From G965267605 sp965267605 (GTDB taxonomy: Bacteria > Bacteroidota > Bacteroidia > Flavobacteriales_E > Vicingaceae), in contig OZ254088.1 in assembly GCA_965267605.1 (NCBI GenBank), positions 682,001 through 746,000 on the forward strand: DNA of 64,000 bases, read 5' to 3'. The position numbers and the translations under genes were made by a program. Positions 42,465 to 51,663 of this stretch are shown here, piece by piece (the stretch's first letter is position 1; the number at the start of each line of letters is the position of its first letter). Under the pieces are notes generated by a model. The model saw only the letters and a program-made list of their open reading frames with translations. It did not search any database and was not told where the DNA came from.

Positions 42465-43847
42465 ATGAAAAGGATAGTGCTAGTATGTGCGGTAATGATT
42501 GGAGTAGTGGGTGCGAACGCCCAAAATGCTATTGACAATTACATTACGGATAGCTTAACATTCCATGAATTTGGTAATGCAGGTGACGGACTCGTTCAGC
42601 CTCAGGATTTAGATTTCGTTCCTGGAACGTTTGATTTATGGGTGATGAACAGACTTACCAATAATTCTTTCCCAGGGAACTACAATACTACGGGAGGAAG
42701 CTTTGTGACCTTCATGAATGCAGGGCAACCTAGTCAGACTTCCCAATACAGAAAAGACTCTCACAACAATCACTTCATGACCAATGCCAGTTCTTTCGAG
42801 ATGGGAGACAACGGTTTTTTTGGTAGTACTGGTGATGTTCAAAATACAAACCCAAGTAGCCCTACATTCATGGGGCCAACACTGTGGAGCCACGATACTA
42901 CCAAGTATGCTAAGCTAAATCAGAGCAACTGGGCGAGCGGACAACCTTTGGGAAGTCACTACGATATGCTACATGAAAGCCCTAACCCGGTTGGAATAGC
43001 GCACGAGTCTGCAAGTGTATACTGGGTAGCAAGTGCCTATAACAATAACCTTTCCAGATACGATTTTGGACAGGACCATGGGCCTGGTGGAGATAACCAT
43101 ACAGATGGTGTTATTGATCAATACACTGATGTTCCTTTTACAAGGCTTCCTGTGTTTCCAGCACACATGATTATAGATAAACCAAGAAATGAACTCTACT
43201 ATGTAGATGCAGGTAACCAGCGAATCAACAAGGTTGATATTACCACTGGAACTGTAACAGGAAACTTGCCTTCCCAGGATCTTTGTACGCACCGATCAAG
43301 AAACAATACAACCTGGTCTACAGTTGTTAGTACTGGTTTGACGCAGCCTGTAGGTATTGAGTACTACAACGACAGGTTGTTGGTGAGTGATTACTCTAAT
43401 GGCGACATTCTTATCTATGATGTGTCCGGTGGTGGCGCAACTTACCTTGGTAAGATTGCTACCGGGGCAATCGGTATCATGGGTATCAAGGTTGACAAAA
43501 GCGAGAGAATCTGGTATGTGAATAAGATTCAGAACAAGGTCTATCGGATTGATAGTGAAGCTTTCGCTGTAGGTGTTGGAAAGAATACTGTACAGCGCAT
43601 TGATGCTTCGTTCTATCCAAATCCTTCTAATGGTTTGGTTTCCGTAGAGATCAACAATCAACTTCAGGACAACCTAACGGTGAACGTTGTTGACATGAAC
43701 GGAAGGATTGTGTTCTCGAAGAATTACATCGATCAGTTCATCATGGATCAGATGGATCTGACACAACTGTCTTCAGGAGTTTATGGTGTAACGGTAACGG
43801 GGCCAAGTTCCGGTATCCTGCATCAACAAAAGCTTGTCATTCGATAA
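42465..43847 (+). CDS. type IX secreted beta-propeller (NHL-like) protein
   Basis: The 460-residue protein has a signal peptide (MKRIVLVCAVMIGVVGANAQ), NHL-like propeller segments (GLVQPQDLDFVPG, FPAHMIIDKPRNELYYVDAG, RINKVDITTGTV, LTQPVGIEYYNDRLLVSDYS) and a type A sorting domain starting ASFYPNPSNGLVSVEIN. A His- and Asn-rich stretch lies near residues 96-105. It is probably a surface or secreted binding protein. It precedes the multicopper oxidase pairs and has its own terminator. Confidence 0.85.
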   Translation: MKRIVLVCAVMIGVVGANAQNAIDNYITDSLTFHEFGNAGDGLVQPQDLDFVPGTFDLWVMNRLTNNSFPGNYNTTGGSFVTFMNAGQPSQTSQYRKDSHNNHFMTNASSFEMGDNGFFGSTGDVQNTNPSSPTFMGPTLWSHDTTKYAKLNQSNWASGQPLGSHYDMLHESPNPVGIAHESASVYWVASAYNNNLSRYDFGQDHGPGGDNHTDGVIDQYTDVPFTRLPVFPAHMIIDKPRNELYYVDAGNQRINKVDITTGTVTGNLPSQDLCTHRSRNNTTWSTVVSTGLTQPVGIEYYNDRLLVSDYSNGDILIYDVSGGGATYLGKIATGAIGIMGIKVDKSERIWYVNKIQNKVYRIDSEAFAVGVGKNTVQRIDASFYPNPSNGLVSVEINNQLQDNLTVNVVDMNGRIVFSKNYIDQFIMDQMDLTQLSSGVYGVTVTGPSSGILHQQKLVIR

Positions 43848-43856
43848 AAGCTATGG

Positions 43857-43882
43857 AAAAGGCCACGTAAGTGGCCTTTTTT
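43857..43882 (+). terminator. rho-independent terminator
   Basis: GGCCAC and GTGGCC pair around GTAA, with AAAA before and TTTTTT after. It separates the propeller gene from the multicopper oxidase genes. Confidence 0.92.
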
Positions 43883-43922
43883 ACGTTTGGATATGTGAAT
43901 TACAGCCTTCCGAAGGCTTGCG

Positions 43923-43930
43923 TAACTTTG
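43923..43930 (+). promoter_or_regulatory. -7 element four bases before the ATG of the first oxidase gene
   Basis: TAACTTTG matches TAnnTTTG exactly; GTAC and the ATG at 43935 follow. It lies 41 bases after the terminator, as expected for a new transcription unit. Confidence 0.45.
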
Positions 43931-43934
43931 GTAC

Positions 43935-44780
43935 ATGCGTTCATCTCTGTTCATATTGGTATTGACGCTGGCCTTCTCGGCACAGGCCACCATTGTGCGT
44001 GATACACTATACTTCAACGCAGGGGTGTTAATGAATCAGACCGATACCATCGAGTACTGGTCAATTGATCACACTCCGGTTTTTGATCAGCGAGATGAAG
44101 TAATTCGTTTGGCATCCGGAGATACGCTTGATCTGACCGTGATCAATAACCACAACAAAACGCATCTATTGTATTTCCCATATACCAATGACTTCACAGG
44201 TGCATTGTTGCCGGGTGATACATCCTCTCTGCAGCTGGTGCTGGCAGATGGCATCCATTTGTATGAGGATAGACTTGGATATGGAAAGTACATGGGGATG
44301 GCTGGTGCAATTCATGTATCTAACGAAACCAAGCCTCAATACTACTGGCATTTAAGAGAGCAGACCAAGTTCTTCAACAAATTGATCAATGGAGGGCACT
44401 CCGTAAACCTGCTGTTTGGTTTTCCGGATTTCTTTACGATTAACGGAACAACCTTACCAAGTTCGTTGGCGGATTCTACCACCCTGGTTACAGGCAATGT
44501 CAACGACACCATTCACGTGCACTTTATCAACGTAGGTCGTGCCGCGCACTCTATGCATTCTCATGGTTTCCATATGACGATTATTGGGTCAACGGCTAAA
44601 CCCTGGCAGGTGGGTTGGGAAAAGGATACGTGGCCTGTATTGCCCGGGCAGGTTGTTTCTATGCGTTTGGTGCCAGACAAGAATGGGAAATACCCAATGC
44701 ACGATCATAATCTCATTTCAATCACCAACGATGGCAACAGCCCGGGGGGTATGTCTTCGCAAATACGCATAGGACCATGA
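43935..44780 (+). CDS. multicopper oxidase-type cupredoxin protein, small partner 1
   Basis: The 281-residue protein has a signal peptide (MRSSLFILVLTLAFSAQA) and two cupredoxin domains. The second carries HSMHSHG at residues 205-211 and MHDHN at 255-259, which match the HxxHxHG and HxH ligand motifs of multicopper oxidases. The first domain has lost all copper motifs, and there is no Cys for a type 1 copper. It thus holds only half of a trinuclear site. Its stop overlaps the next gene (ATGATGA), which carries the complementary motifs. No sorting domain is present. Confidence 0.82.
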   Translation: MRSSLFILVLTLAFSAQATIVRDTLYFNAGVLMNQTDTIEYWSIDHTPVFDQRDEVIRLASGDTLDLTVINNHNKTHLLYFPYTNDFTGALLPGDTSSLQLVLADGIHLYEDRLGYGKYMGMAGAIHVSNETKPQYYWHLREQTKFFNKLINGGHSVNLLFGFPDFFTINGTTLPSSLADSTTLVTGNVNDTIHVHFINVGRAAHSMHSHGFHMTIIGSTAKPWQVGWEKDTWPVLPGQVVSMRLVPDKNGKYPMHDHNLISITNDGNSPGGMSSQIRIGP

Positions 44781-45982
44781 TGAGGTGGCTTGTCATAGCA
44801 TTGTTGCTACCTGTCGTGGGTTGGTCTCAAGTGAAGGAGGTATGGTTGTTTGCAGACATGCATGGTACCGTTCATCTTGACCAGGGAGACAGCACGAACT
44901 ACTGGGGGTACGGATACTACAGCGATGAGAGTCAAGGATTCATAACTTTTCCAGCACCTAAATTGGAATTCAATGAGGGTGATTCAGTTAGGATTTACAT
45001 GCTGAATCCTCATCCACAAGCTGAGGGCCATACGATTCATTTACACGGGTTGGATGTGGACCAGTCCAACGATGGAGTACCATCTACATCTTACTTTGTT
45101 CAGACGGGAGATACGGGCATGTATTTCTTTGTAGCGGATAAGCCAGGTAACTATCTCTATCACTGTCATGTTACCTCCGTACTTCACGTAGCTATGGGTA
45201 TGTATGGGCCGTTGGTGGTAAAGGCAGCGAATGGCGCCAACAACATTTGGACTGGTGGGCCCGGGTACAATAAGGAGTATTGCTATCTGACTTCAGATAT
45301 GGATAAATCATGGAACGATGATTTTCAGTCAGCGGGCCATCTTGCCCTGTACACTGCGGATCGGTTCTTCGTGAATGGGAAGGAGGGAAGTCAGATACTT
45401 ACCGACACCAATTCCAGGATCAACGCAGTTGCTGGAGATACGGTATTAACGCGTTTGATGAACATTGGATATAATGTTGCTGAATATATTTTCCCAGCCG
45501 GGTTGAATGCTACGGTTCACGCCTCCGATGGCAGGCCGTTGCCTTCTTCTTTTCAGACTGATACCTTACGGGTATATCCTGGAGAGCGGTTTAGCGTTAC
45601 ACTGGATTTTCAAACATCATTTGTTGGATACATCAAGGTGCAGTATAGAACCATGTTGTACGATGATCAGATAGGTTACAACGAGATACCGATCAATACA
45701 TCATTACCTTCTGGGGTAGCGCTAACCGATGCGAAAGAAGATGCGTTGAGGGTTTACCCTAACCCAGCGGTTAACGGAACTGTGACAGTGGAGTTACCTT
45801 TGCACGATCGTCAGTTGAAGGAAGTAGTTGTAATGGATATAACAGGTAGACAGGAGCAAGTCGATTATCATCTACTTGGTACAGGTATACAATTGCGGCT
45901 TTTGGGCACAGGAATGAAATTGATCGAAGTTCGATCGGCAACGCGTACTTACCGGGCGAAGGTTCTGATTCCTGTCAGGTAG
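44777..45982 (+). CDS. multicopper oxidase-type protein, large partner 1, with type IX sorting domain
   Basis: The 401-residue protein has a signal peptide and a first cupredoxin domain with HLHG at 88-91 and HCH at 129-131 within HCHVTSVLHVAMGM. This last motif gives Cys130, His137 and Met142, a full type 1 copper site, plus two type 3 histidines. No HxxHxHG motif is seen in its second domain. The C-terminus (VYPNPAVNGTVTVEL onward) is a type A sorting domain. It is translationally coupled to the small partner; together they hold the complete ligand set of a multicopper oxidase. Confidence 0.83.
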   Translation: MMRWLVIALLLPVVGWSQVKEVWLFADMHGTVHLDQGDSTNYWGYGYYSDESQGFITFPAPKLEFNEGDSVRIYMLNPHPQAEGHTIHLHGLDVDQSNDGVPSTSYFVQTGDTGMYFFVADKPGNYLYHCHVTSVLHVAMGMYGPLVVKAANGANNIWTGGPGYNKEYCYLTSDMDKSWNDDFQSAGHLALYTADRFFVNGKEGSQILTDTNSRINAVAGDTVLTRLMNIGYNVAEYIFPAGLNATVHASDGRPLPSSFQTDTLRVYPGERFSVTLDFQTSFVGYIKVQYRTMLYDDQIGYNEIPINTSLPSGVALTDAKEDALRVYPNPAVNGTVTVELPLHDRQLKEVVVMDITGRQEQVDYHLLGTGIQLRLLGTGMKLIEVRSATRTYRAKVLIPVR

Positions 45983-46018
45983 GTCCTAAGTCCCGATTGG
46001 AAAACGTAGTTTAGTCTT

Positions 46019-46879
46019 ATGAGGAGAGGATTGTTTGGGTTCATTATGTTGGTGCTGAGCTTTCAAGCGCTGGCAACTACAGTGAATCAACGATTGTACA
46101 TCAATGCTGGTAGCTTTACTACGGTAGACAGCAAGACTTTTGCTTACCGGGCATTCAATACATCTCCCACATTTTCCCAGCGAAATGCCGTGATCAATGT
46201 TTCCTTGAATGACACGTTGATTTATACCATTGTCAACAACGACTCAGCCTTACACAGTTTTGAAGTAGATGGCTGGAACCTGAACCATCCTTCTGTAGTT
46301 GCGGGCGACTCGATCGTGGACACTGTAGTTTGCAATCAACTTGGCGCATTTCTTTACTACGATGATCATGGTTACCCGAGCAACAGTTATTTGGGTTTGT
46401 CTGGCATCCTCAATGTAAAGAACTACACGCACGCAGAGTTCTTTTGGAACATCAAGGAACACAGGCTTTCCTGGAACGATAGCCTGGTGAATAATGGCAC
46501 CGTGAGCTGGAGCGACTATTGTCCGGATTACTTTACGGTGAACGGTGTAAGTAATCCAAACATAGATTTGGACCCAACTGCACGTGTGGTGGGTAATACC
46601 AACGATACCATTATCATCAACCTTGCCAACGGGGCGAGAGGTATACATTCCATGCACTTCCATGGATACCATTGTGTAATTCTTCATGACAGCAGGAAAC
46701 CTTTAAATGTGGGCAGGGACAAGGATACTTTTCCAGTTCATCCACACGCGTCAATGAGGTTGCAGCTAATACCAGATAAACCAGGAATATATCCTGTTCA
46801 CGACCATAATCTTTCAGCCACAACTGGAGGCGGGCAATACCCGAATGGAATGTTCACCACCCTAATGATTAGTCCATGA
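46019..46879 (+). CDS. multicopper oxidase-type cupredoxin protein, small partner 2
   Basis: Paralogue of the gene at 43935 (286 residues): signal peptide, a copper-free first domain, then HSMHFHG and VHDHN in the second. The last third (GRDKDTFPVHP, QLIPDKPGIYPVHDHN) is well conserved while the first half has drifted. It starts 36 bases after the first pair and overlaps its own large partner by four bases (ATGA). Confidence 0.82.
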   Translation: MRRGLFGFIMLVLSFQALATTVNQRLYINAGSFTTVDSKTFAYRAFNTSPTFSQRNAVINVSLNDTLIYTIVNNDSALHSFEVDGWNLNHPSVVAGDSIVDTVVCNQLGAFLYYDDHGYPSNSYLGLSGILNVKNYTHAEFFWNIKEHRLSWNDSLVNNGTVSWSDYCPDYFTVNGVSNPNIDLDPTARVVGNTNDTIIINLANGARGIHSMHFHGYHCVILHDSRKPLNVGRDKDTFPVHPHASMRLQLIPDKPGIYPVHDHNLSATTGGGQYPNGMFTTLMISP

Positions 46880-48105
46880 GGAGGTGCTTGATCTCCATAT
46901 CGTTTGTTTTGCTTCTGATTGGTCAGGCATTAGGCCAGGCTCCTGGATCGAAGCTTTTGATTGCAAGAACTGTTGGTGAACACATTTTATCTGACGGTGA
47001 TACCGTTCGGACGTTCGGATTTACGGAAAGCCTTGGTGCCAAAGTGAATGTGCCAGCGCCTACCATTTGGATGAACGAGAATGATAGCTTCATTGTGGAT
47101 CTATGGAATATGTCGCAAGGGATGCCGCATACCATTCACTTGCATGGTCTTGATGTTGATCAACAGAATGATGGCGTACCGCAACTGTCATTTATTGTAA
47201 ATCATACCATGCATGGTTTCTATCATTTTAGAGCTCCTCATGCAGGAACGTATATGTACCATTGCCATGTGGTTTCACCCGTGCATGTGCAGGCCGGGAT
47301 GTATGGCATGTTGATAGTAAATGCGGTTGGTGGAGCAAATACCGCGTGGACCGGAGGCCCTGCGTATAATAAACAAAGGGTTTGGATGTTGGCTGAGATG
47401 GATAAGGATTGGCACCATGACACCATGTTGATGCATGATTCTACGGCCGGTGCAAAGATTCCAATACCTAAATATGATCCAAACCATTTCCAGATTAACG
47501 GTAGGTCTGATCATCAGTTGAATGATACATCAGTACAGATACTAGCGAAAGCCAATAGCGCTTTCTACTTGCGTATCGGTAATATGGGATACTACGGCAA
47601 CCGTATAGTATTTCCCCCTGCACTAAACGCTCAGATCATAGCTTCGGATGGAAGAGATCTGCCATCAGCTGAAGTAAAGGATACATTGTGGCTGTATCCT
47701 GGAGAGCGCTATGGCGTTATGTTATATCCTACTACAGAGTTTATCGATTCCATTGAAGTAGGCTACCAGAATTTGAATACACGTCAGATAGACAGCACCC
47801 AATACGTGAAAGCCACAATTGCTGGTTGGCAGGGTATAGAAGAACAGACCCTTGATCAGCCAATGATCGGCCCTAATCCTACAGATGATGCTTTTGTAGT
47901 ATCTCTTTCAACGGAGCCTGGAAATAAGGTAGCTATTGAACTTTACGGTATCGATGGCCGCCAGGTACGGCAATGGATGTCTACCGTAGATTCTTCAGGA
48001 AACCTAAGATTTACAGGAAGTATTGGTGATCTGGCAAGTGGAACCTATGTTATTGCTGTTACAACAGCAGAAGGAAGGGTCGTCCGCAAGCTCGTCAAAT
48101 CATAA
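46876..48105 (+). CDS. multicopper oxidase-type protein, large partner 2, with type IX sorting domain
   Basis: Paralogue of the gene at 44777 (409 residues). HLHG lies at 88-91 and HCHVVSPVHVQAGM gives Cys130, His137 and Met142, the very same positions as in the first copy. The phrase HTIHLHGLDVDQ-x-NDGVP is shared. The C-terminus (IGPNPTDDAFVVSLS onward) is a type A sorting domain. Substrate is unknown; oxidation of metal ions such as Cu(I) or Fe(II) or of phenols is possible. It fits the copper theme of the cluster at 51664-58278. Confidence 0.83.
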   Translation: MRRCLISISFVLLLIGQALGQAPGSKLLIARTVGEHILSDGDTVRTFGFTESLGAKVNVPAPTIWMNENDSFIVDLWNMSQGMPHTIHLHGLDVDQQNDGVPQLSFIVNHTMHGFYHFRAPHAGTYMYHCHVVSPVHVQAGMYGMLIVNAVGGANTAWTGGPAYNKQRVWMLAEMDKDWHHDTMLMHDSTAGAKIPIPKYDPNHFQINGRSDHQLNDTSVQILAKANSAFYLRIGNMGYYGNRIVFPPALNAQIIASDGRDLPSAEVKDTLWLYPGERYGVMLYPTTEFIDSIEVGYQNLNTRQIDSTQYVKATIAGWQGIEEQTLDQPMIGPNPTDDAFVVSLSTEPGNKVAIELYGIDGRQVRQWMSTVDSSGNLRFTGSIGDLASGTYVIAVTTAEGRVVRKLVKS

Positions 48106-48111
48106 GTTACC

Positions 48112-48693
48112 TTACTTCTGGATCAGGATTACTGAAGTCTTGGTTAACAGCGCATAAACTTCATTGAGGTCATCGTTGTGCATCGATATGCATCCATGGG
48201 TCCAATCAATTCCTTTGTCAATGGCGTAGTCATAACCTCTGGGAACACCATGTATGCCAATTTCACCACCGATCTTGGCACTTTTGGGAATCTCTCCTTT
48301 CTCTTTGGCCTGGGCATGCTTTCTTCGACTATCCTCATTCGGGTAATTGATCCAAATGAATTTGTTCCAGCTTTTATGCGGATACTTGGATATGATTGAG
48401 AATTCGCCTTCGGGCGTACAACCATCTCCCTGCTTTCTTTTGTCATCTACCGGATTGAAGCCTAGTACTACTGGATAACTTTTGATACACGAGCTGTCAT
48501 GCATGACCATAAGTTTACGGTCAGACTTGTCGATGAGAATGTGAAGTTGGTTCGCTTTTACGTGCAGCGAATCCATGAGGTGATTCATCGGAATCCCAGC
48601 ATTTATGTGGGTGTTCAGCGATGGATTATTACAGGAGGGCAATATGGAGAATGCTAACATCATCATGGTAATCATGTTTATAGGTTTAGACAT
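48112..48693 (-). CDS. L,D-transpeptidase (YkuD) lipoprotein
   Basis: The 193-residue protein has a lipoprotein-type signal (MITMMMLAFSILPSC) and a YkuD domain with IGIHGVPRG and the catalytic WTHGCISMHN, in which Cys is the nucleophile. It would make 3-3 cross-links in peptidoglycan or attach proteins to it in the periplasm. ATG at 48693 is chosen over the in-frame 48747 because it gives the lipobox at the right distance. It is convergent with the oxidase operon with a six-base gap. Confidence 0.88.
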   Translation of the reverse strand: MSKPINMITMMMLAFSILPSCNNPSLNTHINAGIPMNHLMDSLHVKANQLHILIDKSDRKLMVMHDSSCIKSYPVVLGFNPVDDKRKQGDGCTPEGEFSIISKYPHKSWNKFIWINYPNEDSRRKHAQAKEKGEIPKSAKIGGEIGIHGVPRGYDYAIDKGIDWTHGCISMHNDDLNEVYALLTKTSVILIQK

Positions 48694-48833
48694 TCCTCTA
48701 CTCAAACTGCGTAAAACGTAACTGTCTTGTATCAGACGCGTTAACAATTGTTAAACGCCCCTGTTGGCGCAGGTAACGGGCGCAAGGGAAATTTCTTAAA
48801 TTCATAACCCAATATTTACGGAACGCGTAGTAG

Positions 48834-50378
48834 ATGGAACGGTATGACTTGTGTGTAATTGGTGGTGGACCTGCTGGTTACGCTGCAGCGATGAGAGCAG
48901 TAGACTTCGGCAAGAGGGTACTACTGGTAGAGAAGAACAAGCTTGGTGGCATTGGTATTTATGATGGTGCTTTGTCATCCAAGACCATGTGGGAGCTTTC
49001 GAACCGTGTTCGCTTCCTTAACAACAACTTAAGAGAAGACAAGCAAATCGATATTTCCTTTGCTGAGGTAAAGGAGAAAATTGATGAAGCCATTTTCGAG
49101 CGTAAGTTCCAATTGGCTTGTCACCTCCGTATCATACATGCGGAAACGGACCTTATCGACTATGAGAAGGGGGTAGCCAGCTTCGTTACTGATCACGAGA
49201 TCAAGATTGAGAAGGAGGATGGCAGTGAACAGATCATTTACGCAGAGAATGTTGTTATCGCTTCAGGTAGTAGGCCACGGGTTTTGCCTGACCTGGAAGT
49301 TGATGAGGACATCGTTCTAACCAGTGATGGGATCATGCACCTGGATGAGTTCCCCGAGAGCATGGTGGTTCTGGGAGCTGGTGTAATCGGTTGTGAATTT
49401 GCCACCATGTTTGCCAATTTCGGTAAGACCAAAGTGTATCTGATCGACCGCGCTGAGCGTATTCTGCCATTTGAAGATGAAGACGTTGCAGACGTTGTTA
49501 GAAAGAACATGGAGGCGAAGGGAGTTACGGTGCATAGCGGAGCCTCTCTTGAGCGCATGGAGGTTGTGGACGGACAGGTGGAGTACGAAATTGCTTACAA
49601 GGATGGAGAGCGTGAAATCATTCGCGTTCAGAAAGCGCTGTTGTCTATTGGACGTGTACCTAACATAGAGCAGTTGGATATTGAAAACGCGGGCATAAAG
49701 CTGAGCAAGCGCGGGGTTCACATTGGCGATGTTGATACGCAAACCAATGTGCCACATATCTATGCTGTAGGTGATGTATCAGGTAGAATTGCATTGGTGA
49801 ATGTTGGTGAGCGTGAGGCAAGACATGCTGTGGTGAAGATGTTCGCAGACTTCCCGGTGAAGCCTATTCACTATGATAACATCTCTACGATTATGTTCCT
49901 CGATCCTGAAGTGGCCAGTATTGGTTTGAATGAAAAACAGGCGATAGAGAAGGGAATCAATGTTAGAGTGGCGAAGGTGGATTACTCAACTGTGGCAAGA
50001 GCCATAGCGATGCGTAAGACAAAAGGGTTCTTCAAGATCATTGTTTCCGATGACGAGGAAATGAAAGTTATGGGAATGCGTGCTGTTGGTGAACACGCAT
50101 CCAGTGCCATCCAATCCATTGCCCTCCTAATGTATATGGATAAGGGAATTGATGAATTGGCACACATGATTCACCCGCACCCATCCATTGTAGAAGGTAT
50201 ACAGGAGTCTGTGAGAATGCTGCTTGGTAAATCAATCTATAAATCCGCAGTCTTCCGTGATAAGCTTAAATGCTACCGGTTGGTTAATGGTGAATGCATC
50301 CCGCTTCACAAGATCGAAGAGAACAGCATCAAGTTTGATGAGTTCATCGATAAGTACCACGAGTACAAAGAAGATTAG
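48834..50378 (+). CDS. FAD/NAD-dependent disulfide-reductase homologue without redox cysteines
   Basis: The 514-residue flavoprotein has the FAD motif LCVIGGGPAGYAAAMRA, the NAD motif VVLGAGVIGCEFATMFANFG near residue 183, the second FAD motif HIYAVGDVSG, and the dimerisation domain with HPHPSIVEG. The active-site segment that normally reads GGTCLNxGCIPSK is GGIGIYDGALSSK at residues 38-50, so both redox cysteines are replaced (Gly41, Ala46). It therefore cannot be a dihydrolipoamide or glutathione reductase; a transhydrogenase-like or other NAD(P)H:acceptor activity is more likely. It has a single-gene transcript to judge from its neighbours. Confidence 0.85.
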   Translation: MERYDLCVIGGGPAGYAAAMRAVDFGKRVLLVEKNKLGGIGIYDGALSSKTMWELSNRVRFLNNNLREDKQIDISFAEVKEKIDEAIFERKFQLACHLRIIHAETDLIDYEKGVASFVTDHEIKIEKEDGSEQIIYAENVVIASGSRPRVLPDLEVDEDIVLTSDGIMHLDEFPESMVVLGAGVIGCEFATMFANFGKTKVYLIDRAERILPFEDEDVADVVRKNMEAKGVTVHSGASLERMEVVDGQVEYEIAYKDGEREIIRVQKALLSIGRVPNIEQLDIENAGIKLSKRGVHIGDVDTQTNVPHIYAVGDVSGRIALVNVGEREARHAVVKMFADFPVKPIHYDNISTIMFLDPEVASIGLNEKQAIEKGINVRVAKVDYSTVARAIAMRKTKGFFKIIVSDDEEMKVMGMRAVGEHASSAIQSIALLMYMDKGIDELAHMIHPHPSIVEGIQESVRMLLGKSIYKSAVFRDKLKCYRLVNGECIPLHKIEENSIKFDEFIDKYHEYKED

Positions 50379-51157
50379 TCCCGGGTATAGAATGGTTCAG
50401 TTTCCTTGAGCAGATATCCTGATATCCCATCATCTTCATTGGGATTCACCTGTACAAAATCAATCACTTCTTCCTCTGCCAGATAGTTTTCGGCTAGTGC
50501 ACCCGCGATTGGAGAAATATCTTTCATGTGACCATTGATGTCCAATCCAACGAGTAGATGAGGCTTATGCTCATCGTTTCCCATTTTGATCAAGCATAAA
50601 TAGGCTGCGTTTACCATTGGATGGTTCGTGAACAATTCGCCCAAAGCAGTCACTAGCTCAGAAGGGTAGTTGGACGGCTGGCCCAGCAATACCTCCGTAT
50701 CTTCTTCTACAGTTACTTCATTAACGTTATCGTGAATGGAGCCATCCAGCATGGCTTCGATCTCACCGGGTGTAAACTCCTTACCATAATCTGAAAAGGG
50801 GTTCAAAACAACCGTAGCTCCTTTTGTAAGCTCAAAGAAATCCTGGCCTTTCATAGCCATGTACCTAACTTCTTCCTTGATGATTTTCTTGTCAAAGATT
50901 CGGTTGGTGCTGCTGAATATCGGAAGAGCGCCATTGTCTAAGGTTTGTATAGCTACTGTAGTGTCTTCTTCCAGGGTTTGCTCTCCATCGGACAGGGGAC
51001 CTTCATTGTTGGTGATGACGTACAGCTGGCTCCACATCAGTTTGGTGTAGAAATCACCCCGCACGGAGGCATCACCTGAGGCACGCATGAGCAATTCTTC
51101 TAAGTCGTTTTCGGGAAATGTACTTTTTGATTTACGAAATCGATCGAAGAGGCCCAT
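50375..51157 (-). CDS. SseB-family protein
   Basis: The 260-residue cytoplasmic protein matches the two-part SseB layout: an N-terminal SseB domain (LEELLMRASGDASVRGDFYTKL, then ALPIFSSTNRIFDKK and VVLNPFSDYGKEFTPGEIEAML) and a C-terminal SseB_C-type domain (LVTALGELFTNHPMVNAAYLCLI). SseB is named after enhanced serine sensitivity in Escherichia coli; its function is unclear. It follows the STAS-like gene by two bases and has a TTAG stop overlap with the flavoprotein gene. Confidence 0.8.
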   Translation of the reverse strand: MGLFDRFRKSKSTFPENDLEELLMRASGDASVRGDFYTKLMWSQLYVITNNEGPLSDGEQTLEEDTTVAIQTLDNGALPIFSSTNRIFDKKIIKEEVRYMAMKGQDFFELTKGATVVLNPFSDYGKEFTPGEIEAMLDGSIHDNVNEVTVEEDTEVLLGQPSNYPSELVTALGELFTNHPMVNAAYLCLIKMGNDEHKPHLLVGLDINGHMKDISPIAGALAENYLAEEEVIDFVQVNPNEDDGISGYLLKETEPFYTRD

Positions 51158-51159
51158 TG

Positions 51160-51591
51160 CTAAGAATTTAGCAACGAAGTTATCTCTTTCTTTTCCTTTT
51201 CCGTAAGACCTAACCAGTTCATAGCAGATTCAAGGCGGTTGAATGGTACGATGTTCATAGAGTGTATGGCACCTTCTTTGGCGTATTCATTGGCCTTGTC
51301 GAAATCAGTCCATTCGTTACTGCCCGTGTACAAAGCAACACGCATATCATGCGCTTTGTCAGAGGATGCTTGATATGGACCGAAAAGAGAGGGAATATCG
51401 GTATTGGGAATATCCGGAAACCTCGCCTGGCCAATGTCAGAGAGTAATAGAAGCTTACCGCCAGACGGTGCATTCTTCAACATTTCCTTGTCGTTATCTA
51501 TGATTTCCTGACTGGTAGCTTCACCAATATATTGTTCTACCATTAACGTTCCGGCACGGAAAGCCCAGAACCTATACTTTGAGGTATTCAT
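51160..51591 (-). CDS. hypothetical STAS-like (SpoIIAA-type) small protein
   Basis: The 143-residue protein has the alternating strand-helix pattern of STAS/SpoIIAA-like domains (MVEQYIGEATSQEIIDNDKE, GGKLLLLSDIGQARFPD, DMRVALYTGSNEWTDFDKA). No phosphorylation-site signature is clear. It is the first gene of a pair with the SseB-like gene. Function unknown. Confidence 0.55.
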   Translation of the reverse strand: MNTSKYRFWAFRAGTLMVEQYIGEATSQEIIDNDKEMLKNAPSGGKLLLLSDIGQARFPDIPNTDIPSLFGPYQASSDKAHDMRVALYTGSNEWTDFDKANEYAKEGAIHSMNIVPFNRLESAMNWLGLTEKEKKEITSLLNS

Positions 51592-51663
51592 TTTGAGAGC
51601 GCGGTTGGACCCTCAAGTTAATCATTAGGAACGGGAACTAAAAGTATATATACTATATACCCA

